From: CTSoil-075 sp964292325 | GTDB lineage: Bacteria > Bacillota > Negativicutes > DSM-13327 | Length of the DNA stretch: 30,645 nt | Direction: 5' to 3' | Assembly: GCA_964292325.1 (NCBI GenBank) | Contig: CAXYVG010000044.1 | Span: forward strand, 1 to 30,645 | Shown here: in pieces, positions 14,206-21,512 of the stretch | How positions within the stretch are numbered: position 1 is the stretch's first letter | Layout of the letters: the number at the start of each line of letters is the position of its first letter | Notes under the pieces: generated by a model | Seen by the model: the letters and a program-made list of their open reading frames with translations, nothing else | What the model was told of the DNA's origin: nothing | The model's database searches: none | Position numbers and translations under genes: made by a program

Positions 14206-14961
14206 ATGAAAAAAACCTTAGTAATGTTATGCTTCATAGTGTCAATTGTTTCATCAGTTTTTGCAAGTCCTGTGATAGATAAGGAGACTCTCTATCAAGG
14301 CTCAACCATTGAGGCACTTTTGGCAGGAAATTATGATGGTGTAGCTACTGTTAAAAAAATAAAGTCACAGGGTAACATGGGACTGGGGACTTTTGCTGGG
14401 CTTGATGGTGAAATGATTGTACTAGATGGAAAAGTCTATAGGGCAGCTAAAGACGGTAAAGTGACTGTTCAGAATGACAATGTGCAAAGTCCTTTTTATG
14501 CAATTACCTATTTTGATGTGGACATAACCAAACAAATCAAAGATACTGATCTTACACTTGATTCATTAAAAAAGGAGCTTGATCAACTTCGTACACGTAA
14601 TGATTTGCCGTATGCAATTATCATTAAGGGTAAATTCAAAGCAATCAAAGTGCGCAGTGTTGGTCCTTACGAACCTCCATATCCGCTGCTTTCAGAGGCG
14701 GTAAAGGAACAGAGAGAGTTTGATTATTCTGAGATATCTGGTAGATTAGTAGGTTTTTGGCTGCCAGCATATATGGGTAATACCAATGCCGCTGGTTATC
14801 ATTTACACTTTCTTTCTGACGACTGTCAAAAGGGTGGTCATGTACTTGATGCAGTGATAACTGATGCTGAAATTAATCTTGATGAAACACCAAATTTTCA
14901 TATTGAATTTTCTCCATATCCAACCAAACCGTTAGAAAAGGCTGATAGTTATAAATCTTAA
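14206..14961 (+). CDS. alsD: Exported acetolactate decarboxylase
   Basis: It converts (S)-2-acetolactate to acetoin and CO2. The sequence carries the family signatures LLAGNYDG, TFAGLDGEMIVLDGKVYRA and GYHLHFLSDDCQKGGHVLD. His199, His201 and His212 reproduce the spacing of the three zinc ligands of the characterised Brevibacillus enzyme, and a conserved Glu lies in DGEMIV. The protein begins MKKTLVMLCFIVSIVSSVFAS, a signal peptide with cleavage near SVFAS, so it should act outside the cytoplasmic membrane. I place the start at ATG 14206, with AAAGGAG (14191-14197) eight bases upstream, rather than TTG 14200. It is a single-gene unit between a terminator and a strong hairpin terminator. No acetolactate synthase gene is nearby. 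Confidence 0.92.
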   Translation: MKKTLVMLCFIVSIVSSVFASPVIDKETLYQGSTIEALLAGNYDGVATVKKIKSQGNMGLGTFAGLDGEMIVLDGKVYRAAKDGKVTVQNDNVQSPFYAITYFDVDITKQIKDTDLTLDSLKKELDQLRTRNDLPYAIIIKGKFKAIKVRSVGPYEPPYPLLSEAVKEQREFDYSEISGRLVGFWLPAYMGNTNAAGYHLHFLSDDCQKGGHVLDAVITDAEINLDETPNFHIEFSPYPTKPLEKADSYKS

Positions 14962-14993
14962 TTTCTCTGCGTGTTCTGTAGTTGTCTGCGGAG

Positions 14994-15026
14994 AAAAAAT
15001 AGTGATAGCAATGTCACTATTTTTTT
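14994..15026 (+). terminator. Strong, possibly bidirectional terminator after alsD
   Basis: AAAAAATAGTGA (14994-15005) and TCACTATTTTTT (15014-15025) form a perfect 12-bp stem with an 8-base loop and an integral T run. Confidence 0.88.
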
Positions 15027-15166
15027 GTCCAGAAAGAAAGTATCACTTTCTCTGGATACGTGCAACCAACGGCTATTGCTGTCGCTGGAAGCTCGGCATT
15101 GACTGGGTTTTCTAATAGTAAATGTGGGAATATTATGCGAAAATATTACTAAATCCTTAAAATTTG
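15027..15166. other. Non-coding gap between alsD terminator and sigma-H-like promoter
   Basis: A second hairpin lies at 15029-15055 (CCAGA, bulged AA, GAAAGT paired with ACTTTCTCTGG). No ribosome site with an ORF or recognised RNA is visible in the rest. Confidence 0.5.
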
Positions 15167-15193
15167 GCAGGAAATTAAATTTTTTGTTGGAAT
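15167..15193 (+). promoter_or_regulatory. Sigma-H (Spo0H)-type promoter for the SpoIIE/permease gene series
   Basis: GGCAGGAAATT (AGGA at 15169-15172), then 17 bases, then GAAT at 15190-15193. This matches the sigma-H consensus RnAGGAWWW, 11-12 bases, RnnGAAT in sequence and spacing. It sits 73 bases before the first gene of the 15266-24952 series, which would place the module under transition-state/early sporulation control. The sigma factor is assigned by analogy to Bacillus. Confidence 0.55.
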
Positions 15194-15265
15194 ATAGGTA
15201 AATATATCCTTAGTTGAAAACAATGGGAGTTGGAATTATTTAGTAGAGGAAGGTGAGTCTCTGTC

Positions 15266-16630
15266 ATGTTTCAAATACCACTAATGTTGCTTCACACCGC
15301 TTGTGTAATGGGTGTTTTTGCGTATATTTTGACCCGTACTCAGTTTTATTCTGATATATTAGAGAAAAAGCAAAATCCACGGAATCGGATATTTTTAATG
15401 ATCATATTTGGTGTGTTCTCCTTGTATGGCGCATTAAATGCTATTCCGTTTAATGGGGGATTAATTAGTTTGCGACCTACCGGACCTATTATTGCAGGAT
15501 TTCTGGGGGGACCATGGGTAGGATTAGTTGCTGGTGTGATTGGCGCTGTTGACCGTGTTATACAAGGTGGAATATCATGGAAATCGGCTGTTTTAGCTAC
15601 CGTATTATCTGGATTGTTTTCGGGTTTATATTACCAATGGCGAAAACAAGGTGATTTGGTAAAAGTGAAGGAAGCCATTTGTTTTATGGCTTTATATGAA
15701 GTGTTTGCTTCTGGGCTGACTTTTTTGCTAGTGCCTGATTTTGGGACAGCGTTAAGGATAGAACAAGGTATTCGAATACCTATGATTGTAGGGAATTGCA
15801 TTGCCGTAGCCATTTTTATATTTATTACAAAAAATTTAATCGAAGAAAGAAAAACTCGCGAGACAAAAGAGCGCATTGAAAGCGAATTAAATGTTGCTCG
15901 TAGTATTCAGATGAGCATGGTGCCGAAAATATTCCCCGCATTTCCTGAAATAACGGAAGTGGATGTTCACGCTTCTTTAGCACCTGCCAAAGAAGTTGGG
16001 GGTGATTTGTACGATTTCTTTTTTGTTGATGAGTACCATTTTTGTTTTGTGATAGGTGATGTTTCTGGAAAAGGAGTACCAGCGTCTTTGTTTATGGCTG
16101 TTGCCAAAACTTTAATTGAAGCTAAGGCAACTATAGGTGTTGATAGTGATGAAATTTTGTTTAAAGCCAATAATGAACTTTGCCGAGGAAATGATGAAAC
16201 TATGTTTGTCACTACTTTTTGTGGAATACTGGATATCCGCACAGGTGAGGTTATATATAGTAATGGCGGTCATAATCTACCATATTTATATCAGTCGAAT
16301 GGAACGATTAAAGCCCTTTCTTGCAAACCGGGCATAGCACTTGGGATTATGGAGGATTTTACATTTACCAAAGAAAAGCTTGTTATGAATAAAGGGGATG
16401 CCCTTGTATTATATACAGATGGTGTTACTGAGGCCCTATCCGTAACCACCGAAATGTTTACAGAACAGCGGTTAGAACAAGCTATTGGAAAATCTCCCAG
16501 TAATATGCCGAAAGCAATTGTGCAAAACATTGTTGAGGGAGTCGGGAGTTTCGCGGCAGGGGCTGAACAATTTGATGATATTACGGTACTTGTGTTGACT
16601 TATCTCGGGGGAGAGCAAGAGCGTAGCTAA
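15266..16630 (+). CDS. 5TM (LytS-type) membrane sensor with SpoIIE/RsbU PP2C phosphatase domain
   Basis: Residues 1 to about 195 form a 5TMR-LYT sensor with several membrane helices and the family core NGGLISLRPTGP, IAGFLGGPWVGLVAGVIGAV, DRVIQGG. A coiled linker (ERKTRETKERIESELNVARS) leads to a PP2C/SpoIIE phosphatase domain (about 205-450): VGGDLYDFF and GDVSGKGVPASLFMA (metal-binding), SNGGHNLPYL, LYTDGVTEA and QFDDITVLVL. Such enzymes dephosphorylate STAS-domain antagonists (RsbV/SpoIIAA), here possibly the protein encoded at 25066. It is the first gene of the series behind a sigma-H-like promoter; GGAAGGTGAG precedes ATG 15266. The signal sensed by the 5TM part is unknown. Confidence 0.9.
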   Translation: MFQIPLMLLHTACVMGVFAYILTRTQFYSDILEKKQNPRNRIFLMIIFGVFSLYGALNAIPFNGGLISLRPTGPIIAGFLGGPWVGLVAGVIGAVDRVIQGGISWKSAVLATVLSGLFSGLYYQWRKQGDLVKVKEAICFMALYEVFASGLTFLLVPDFGTALRIEQGIRIPMIVGNCIAVAIFIFITKNLIEERKTRETKERIESELNVARSIQMSMVPKIFPAFPEITEVDVHASLAPAKEVGGDLYDFFFVDEYHFCFVIGDVSGKGVPASLFMAVAKTLIEAKATIGVDSDEILFKANNELCRGNDETMFVTTFCGILDIRTGEVIYSNGGHNLPYLYQSNGTIKALSCKPGIALGIMEDFTFTKEKLVMNKGDALVLYTDGVTEALSVTTEMFTEQRLEQAIGKSPSNMPKAIVQNIVEGVGSFAAGAEQFDDITVLVLTYLGGEQERS

Positions 16631-16663
16631 TTTGCTGGTAAGGTCGGTTAGGAGTGATTTTTT

Positions 16664-17839
16664 TTGAAAAAAATAATTTGGATAGTTGGCCTTATTTTGT
16701 TATGTTATGCAGGTAGTGGTTTTTTAGTTACGTCTGTGGCTCTTCATAACATGGCTGGAAATCAATTACCCCAAACTAACCACGATAGAGCTTGGCGGAT
16801 TGGTTACTGCGAGTCTGGAGAGTTTTCCAATTATGCCAGTACGTTAAATGGTTTACTTAGCGGCCTTGCAGAGCTGGGGTGGATCAGCGGGGTAGAAAAT
16901 CTGCCCTATGTTAATGAGCAACAAGATACTCGGATTATGTGGAAATGGCTGGCCTCTCAGCCTCTTGGTCCATACATCGAGTTTGTTGGGGATGCTTATT
17001 ATAGTTTTGGTCACATGGATCAAGGGAAACAGCTAAAGCTTAGGGAACAAATTATTCAGAGACTAAACGGGGGAGATATTGATTTAATGATTGTAATGGG
17101 CACCCAGGCAGGGCAACGATTATCGAACAGTTTGCATCATGTGCCCACGTTGGCGTTTTCTACCAGTAATGCTGTTCAGACTGGAATTCTTAGTTCAGCG
17201 ACAGATTCTGGTTTAGATCATGTATGGGGGCATATGGATTCAGGTCGATATCGTCGGCAGCTAGAAGTGTTTCATGATTTGTTTGCGTTTAAAAAGCTTG
17301 GTATAGTGTATGAGGATTCTGTGGATGGAAAGTCTTATGCGGCGCTAGAAGATGTTGAGGCTGTTGCCAAGGAACGTGGATTTACTATTGTCCGCTACTT
17401 TGTAAAAGACAGGCAACATGATAAGGAGTTATATCGTCAGGATATGTTAGCGGCTCACCGTAAATTGGTGGAGCAAGGAGTGGATGCTTTTTATAGTACA
17501 CTTTATTTTGATCGTGATGTAACAGAACTTCCCCAATTATTTGCACCTTTCTATGAAAATAAAATTCCGGTTTTTGCCCAGCAGGGGTCTGTTGAAGTTC
17601 GGAATGGTGCTTTGATCAGTGTAGCGAGAGCCGATTTTCGTGGCATAGGACGTTTTGGTGCAGAAACCATTGCCCAAGTTTTACATGGTGTATTACCACG
17701 CCAGTTGCCGCAAACTTATGAAAATACTCCGAATATCGTACTCAATATGGAAGTAGCTGAAAAAATAGGCTATGTACCTACTTTTGAGACATTGTTAGTT
17801 GCAGATGAAATCTATCCGTTCATTGAGGAAGGAAAATAA
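16664..17839 (+). CDS. ABC-type solute-binding protein (PF04392-like), membrane-anchored or exported
   Basis: The N-terminal hydrophobic segment (residues 3-27, IIWIVGLILLCYAGSGFLVT) is a signal peptide or anchor; there is no lipobox. The rest resembles the periplasmic binding fold of the PF04392 group: YASTLNGLLSGLAELGW, DLMIVMGTQAG, FKKLGIVYEDSVDGKSY and GRFGAETIAQVLHG. The usual ABC permease and ATPase genes do not follow. The next gene is a dual-sensor MFS protein, so this protein may present a ligand to a sensor rather than to a transporter. It starts at TTG 16664 behind TAGGAG. The gap to the phosphatase gene is only 33 bases, consistent with one operon. Confidence 0.78.
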   Translation: MKKIIWIVGLILLCYAGSGFLVTSVALHNMAGNQLPQTNHDRAWRIGYCESGEFSNYASTLNGLLSGLAELGWISGVENLPYVNEQQDTRIMWKWLASQPLGPYIEFVGDAYYSFGHMDQGKQLKLREQIIQRLNGGDIDLMIVMGTQAGQRLSNSLHHVPTLAFSTSNAVQTGILSSATDSGLDHVWGHMDSGRYRRQLEVFHDLFAFKKLGIVYEDSVDGKSYAALEDVEAVAKERGFTIVRYFVKDRQHDKELYRQDMLAAHRKLVEQGVDAFYSTLYFDRDVTELPQLFAPFYENKIPVFAQQGSVEVRNGALISVARADFRGIGRFGAETIAQVLHGVLPRQLPQTYENTPNIVLNMEVAEKIGYVPTFETLLVADEIYPFIEEGK

Positions 17840-17873
17840 TATAGCATTGTTTGGATAGGGGGGGATTTCGATT

Positions 17874-20255
17874 TTGCGCAATAGGATGGTTGTCATTTTT
17901 ACGACGGTATCCCTCCTCTTGATTATTATCGTTCTTGGGTTTAGTGGATGGTTAAACATCGTGACCTTTAAAAAAAATTATGTAACCTCGCTAGTTACTA
18001 GTTATACAGTTGCTGGTGGTGAGGCTCGGCGAAAAATTGAATATGCCGTGCGCTATGGGAAGCCGTTAACTAATTTTTATGCGGTGCAAGAATTATTAGG
18101 GGAAATTAATACGTATAGTGAGGGTGCTATAGAGAATGTACGAATCCTTCGACCTGATGCATTGGTTATGTATGCTTTACAAGAGGGGGAAGTCGGCAGC
18201 GTTCTTCCACGTGAATTAGCTAGTAAAGTGGATTTTGGTGTTGATCGGCCGAACCATCCCTATGACCTTGCTTTGAGTGAAGGGAAATATCATGCATTTA
18301 TTCCCATAAGAGATAAGCAAAATACTTGGATAGCCTCTATTGATATGGTATTTGATGAAGCTGTTGTTAATCGGGAGGTTAATGCCTACGTATGGCCTAT
18401 TATCGAAGTGATGCTGCTGATTGCAGCCCTAGCTAGCTTTTGTTTAGTCGTTTTTTTCTGGCTAATTCCCATTTTGGATACATCTGGGCAAATTCGGAAA
18501 AAGCGTATCTTGACTATTTTTGTGCTTGTATTAGGTATAGCGCAGTTAGCTTTCGTTGTGACCAATACTAGTAATTTTAAATCAGTATATGTTAACATTG
18601 CTCAGAAAAACACATTATTGGCAGCGACAATCATTGAAAAAGATATTAATAGAGTAGTACAGCTAGGCGTACCCTATCATCGTTTGGCCGATATGGAGGG
18701 ATGGTTACAGCGGATTATCAACTCTGTTCCTGAGATTGAGAGTATCTATATAACCGATTCACAAGATACGATACTACATGCTGCGCCAGTAGCAAACAAG
18801 GTAAATCAACCGATTGAGATGTCAAATTTGCACTATAGTATGCCACTTATTTCAGATCAAACTGGTGTTAGTGCTACTTTGCATATTGTTCTTTCCCAAT
18901 CCTATGTGGATAATAAAGTAAATGACATTTTAATCGATGCGCTGACAGTATCGCTAATTTCATTTTTCTTCATGATCGAATTCGTATTATTTGTTTTGTT
19001 ATTTATTAATTTAAAAGCTGTTAAGTATGGTGGAGAAGAGGATGAAACGGTTACAATTGGAATTATTCGTCCGTTAGCTTTTTTGTTTTTTATTGCTACT
19101 GATATGTCGATTTCGTTTATTCCGATGCAAATGAAAAATTTATATGAACCGTTATTTGGTTTATCACAAAATACCGTGATGGGACTACCGATTTCAGTAG
19201 AAATGTTATGTGCAAGTCTAACAGCTATTTCGACAGGATTTATTCTTGATAAGAAAGGCTGGCGGTTTCCTTTTTTTATCGGTTTATCGATTTTGTTTGT
19301 TGGAGTGCTTTTGTCTGGTTTAGCCTGGAGTGCACTGGTATTTATTATCGCGAGAGGAATAGTCGGTACTGGTTTTGGTTTCGCCTGGATGGCCATGCGG
19401 GGATATGTTGCAGCAAATCCATCTTCAGCTAGCAGGGCAAAGGGGTTCTCACAACTTAACGCTGGTATTTATGCAGGAAATATTTGTGCGTGTGCATTAG
19501 GGGCTATGCTAGCAGAAAGGATGGGTTATGCAGGTGTGTTTTTTATTGCGGTAGCCATTGTACTATTAACAGCTGCTTTTGCTGCGACGCTAGTAAAAGA
19601 TCCTACTGGTACAGCAGTTAAGGCGGAGTCTAAGATAAAGCTTACAAAGACTAAGTGGAATAGATTTTTTGGCGATGCTAGTGTAATAGGATTAATGCTG
19701 CTAATCACGGTTCCTTCTGCCTTATGTTTAACAGGGTTCCTTAATTACTTTTTTCCAATATACTCAAATCAGATTGGTATTTCCCCAGCTAATACGGGAC
19801 GCGCATTTATGATTTATGGGATATGTATTATATATTTAGGACCTTTTTTTGGAAAATATATTTCCAAAAGCCAGAACCTAAAGAAATTAGTTGTTTGTGC
19901 CAGTTGTATCGGTGTAATAGCACTATTGTTGTTTTCCTTGAGAGGCGGAATTATCGCTGCACTTGTGGCCGTTTTCCTATTTGGAGTAGCTGATAGTATC
20001 GGCTTTATAGCGCAGAATACATTTTTGCTAAATCTATCTGTCACAAAAGCTTTTGGAGAAGGAAAAGCACTTGGCTTTTTTAGTATGACGAAAAAGCTTG
20101 GACAGATGCTTGGCCCACTAGTTTTTGCAGGGGCAACAGGAGTGGGAGCCGAGGGGAATATAGGCTGGATTGGTGCGGCATACTTTTTCGTCATCCTCTT
20201 ATTTTTATTGGCAACAAGGCAGGGGGAAAAAGATGTAGTCCTAAAAAAAGAATGA
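17874..20255 (+). CDS. MFS transporter-like protein with two tandem extracytoplasmic sensor domains
   Basis: This 793-residue protein begins with helix 1 (5-27) and an external domain (about 30-170), then helices 2 (173-200) and 3 (211-230), a second external domain (about 232-350) and helix 4 (355-380). From about residue 395 a 12-helix MFS domain follows (SISFIPMQMKNLYEPLFG; GFGFAWMAMRGYVAANP; FLFGVADSIGFIAQ). The two external domains look like duplicates: IEYAVRYGKPLTNFYAVQELL against INRVVQLGVPYHRLADMEGWL, and FIPIRDKQNTWIASIDMVF against SMPLISDQTGVSATLHIVL. The fold is probably Cache-like. It starts at TTG 17874, after a G-rich ribosome site. It may be a transceptor reporting to the SpoIIE/HATPase/STAS proteins. 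Confidence 0.75.
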   Translation: MRNRMVVIFTTVSLLLIIIVLGFSGWLNIVTFKKNYVTSLVTSYTVAGGEARRKIEYAVRYGKPLTNFYAVQELLGEINTYSEGAIENVRILRPDALVMYALQEGEVGSVLPRELASKVDFGVDRPNHPYDLALSEGKYHAFIPIRDKQNTWIASIDMVFDEAVVNREVNAYVWPIIEVMLLIAALASFCLVVFFWLIPILDTSGQIRKKRILTIFVLVLGIAQLAFVVTNTSNFKSVYVNIAQKNTLLAATIIEKDINRVVQLGVPYHRLADMEGWLQRIINSVPEIESIYITDSQDTILHAAPVANKVNQPIEMSNLHYSMPLISDQTGVSATLHIVLSQSYVDNKVNDILIDALTVSLISFFFMIEFVLFVLLFINLKAVKYGGEEDETVTIGIIRPLAFLFFIATDMSISFIPMQMKNLYEPLFGLSQNTVMGLPISVEMLCASLTAISTGFILDKKGWRFPFFIGLSILFVGVLLSGLAWSALVFIIARGIVGTGFGFAWMAMRGYVAANPSSASRAKGFSQLNAGIYAGNICACALGAMLAERMGYAGVFFIAVAIVLLTAAFAATLVKDPTGTAVKAESKIKLTKTKWNRFFGDASVIGLMLLITVPSALCLTGFLNYFFPIYSNQIGISPANTGRAFMIYGICIIYLGPFFGKYISKSQNLKKLVVCASCIGVIALLLFSLRGGIIAALVAVFLFGVADSIGFIAQNTFLLNLSVTKAFGEGKALGFFSMTKKLGQMLGPLVFAGATGVGAEGNIGWIGAAYFFVILLFLLATRQGEKDVVLKKE

Positions 20256-20296
20256 TAGTAGGAGTTTTTATTAGAATTTTACTGTGGAGGTTTTGT

Positions 20297-21034
20297 ATGA
20301 GAAAAGAAGAAGAGATTTTGGCAAGCATTGAAACGGGTTTTATTAAAAATAAGTTTGATTCGAAGTTGTATCCGTATAAAATGGAACAGTTAAACAAGGA
20401 TCATTTAGCTCAGGTTGTCGAATTTCATAATGAGGTAATTGATGCTTTAGTAGATCCCGACTTGTGTTGGCGTTTTCCGGTAGATTACATAGAACGGTAT
20501 TTAGGAGACCAGGCGATTACGGTTGGTGTATTTGTAGGAAAAAGGTTAGTTGGTTTTCGGGTATTATACTTTCCAGGGCTAGAGGCAGAAAATCCAGGAT
20601 TTGATATTGGGTTAGATCATTCTGAAATGGGAAAAGTCGCACATTTGCCACTATCCAATGTTCACCCAGATTTTACTGGGAATTCATTACAAAAGCACAT
20701 GACAGCCCATGCAGTGAGAATTGCCAAACAAACTAGGGAGTTTCGCTATTTATGTTCCAATGTATCGCCGAAAAACTATCCTAGTATGAAGGAAAAATTT
20801 GCGTTTGGAATGTGGGTCGCGGAACTGAAAATCAAATATGGTAAGTTTTTGAGGTATATATTTTGCAAAGATATATTGAATGATTCCGCACTGTCCACTG
20901 AAAATGCGATATTTGTTCCGAGTCAGGATTATTTGCGCCAGACAGAATTATTGCAGCAAGGTTATTATGGATTTCAGTGTAGTAAAGTCCAGAAAGAGAA
21001 AGGTGTTTTATTTGGGAAAAAAAGGGGTTGCTAG
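20297..21034 (+). CDS. GNAT-like acetyltransferase fold protein
   Basis: I choose ATG 20297 (245 residues) because GGAGG lies 6-7 bases before it; the earlier in-frame ATG at 20252 overlaps the previous gene and has no clear site. The central part, FVGKRLVGFRVLYFPG followed by LSNVHPDFTGNSLQKHMTAHAV, has strand/loop/helix spacing of the GNAT acetyl-CoA-binding region, with a degenerate Q/RxxGxG loop. The C-terminal part (GYYGFQC) is like the last GNAT strand. The target is unknown. It lies 4 bases upstream of the HATPase gene, mirroring the HATPase-GNAT fusion at 8936-10414. Confidence 0.6.
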   Translation: MRKEEEILASIETGFIKNKFDSKLYPYKMEQLNKDHLAQVVEFHNEVIDALVDPDLCWRFPVDYIERYLGDQAITVGVFVGKRLVGFRVLYFPGLEAENPGFDIGLDHSEMGKVAHLPLSNVHPDFTGNSLQKHMTAHAVRIAKQTREFRYLCSNVSPKNYPSMKEKFAFGMWVAELKIKYGKFLRYIFCKDILNDSALSTENAIFVPSQDYLRQTELLQQGYYGFQCSKVQKEKGVLFGKKRGC

Positions 21035-21038
21035 TATT

Positions 21039-21449
21039 ATGGAGAGCATGACCCTACTATTGAAAAATGACATTACCGAGCTGGAAAAATTAAGCCAATT
21101 CTTAGAAGAATATTGCGAAGAAAATGGGATTGGCAATGAGGTGTTATTTAAAACTAATTTGGCACTGGATGAAATTGTAACTAACATAATTTCTTATGGT
21201 TACTCGGATGGTCTTGAACATGAGATACTGCTTACATTTACCTTAAATGAAAAAAAATGGATAATTACAGTGATTGACGATGGCTTGCCGTTCAATCCTC
21301 TTGAACTATCGCCACCCGACTTAAATAAGTCTCTTGACGATAGGGAAATTGGCGGTTTGGGTATTCATTTTGTTCTCAAGGTCATGGAGGTGGTAGAATA
21401 CCAGTGGCATGAAGGACGAAATGTTTTGTCGATGCAGAAAGCTATATGA
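21039..21449 (+). CDS. RsbW/SpoIIAB-like HATPase (serine kinase/anti-sigma type)
   Basis: This 136-residue single-domain protein has a complete GHKL ATP site: N-box NLALDEIVTNIISYGY (40-55; Glu45, Asn49), G1 VIDDGLPFNPLE (78-89) and G2 IGGLGIHFV (104-112). Members phosphorylate a STAS antagonist and sequester a sigma factor or other partner. Here the phosphatase (15266) and STAS protein (25066) lie in the same series, but no sigma factor does, so the output is probably non-transcriptional or encoded elsewhere. I start at ATG 21039. The same frame is open further upstream inside the GNAT gene, but that is overlap, not coding. Confidence 0.88.
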   Translation: MESMTLLLKNDITELEKLSQFLEEYCEENGIGNEVLFKTNLALDEIVTNIISYGYSDGLEHEILLTFTLNEKKWIITVIDDGLPFNPLELSPPDLNKSLDDREIGGLGIHFVLKVMEVVEYQWHEGRNVLSMQKAI

Positions 21450-21512
21450 AAAACTAGCAAATTAATTTCGTCGAGCCCCATTGATACCAGGCTTGTGAAA
21501 GGATAAAATAAC

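Noticed and set aside
20252..20296. Upstream ATG start for the GNAT-like gene
   Set aside because: It overlaps the previous stop and lacks a good ribosome site; ATG 20297 has GGAGG at proper spacing.
20880..21038. N-terminal extension of the HATPase gene inside the GNAT gene
   Set aside because: The frame is open, but the sequence there codes for the GNAT protein in another frame, and the HATPase fold begins after Met at 21039.
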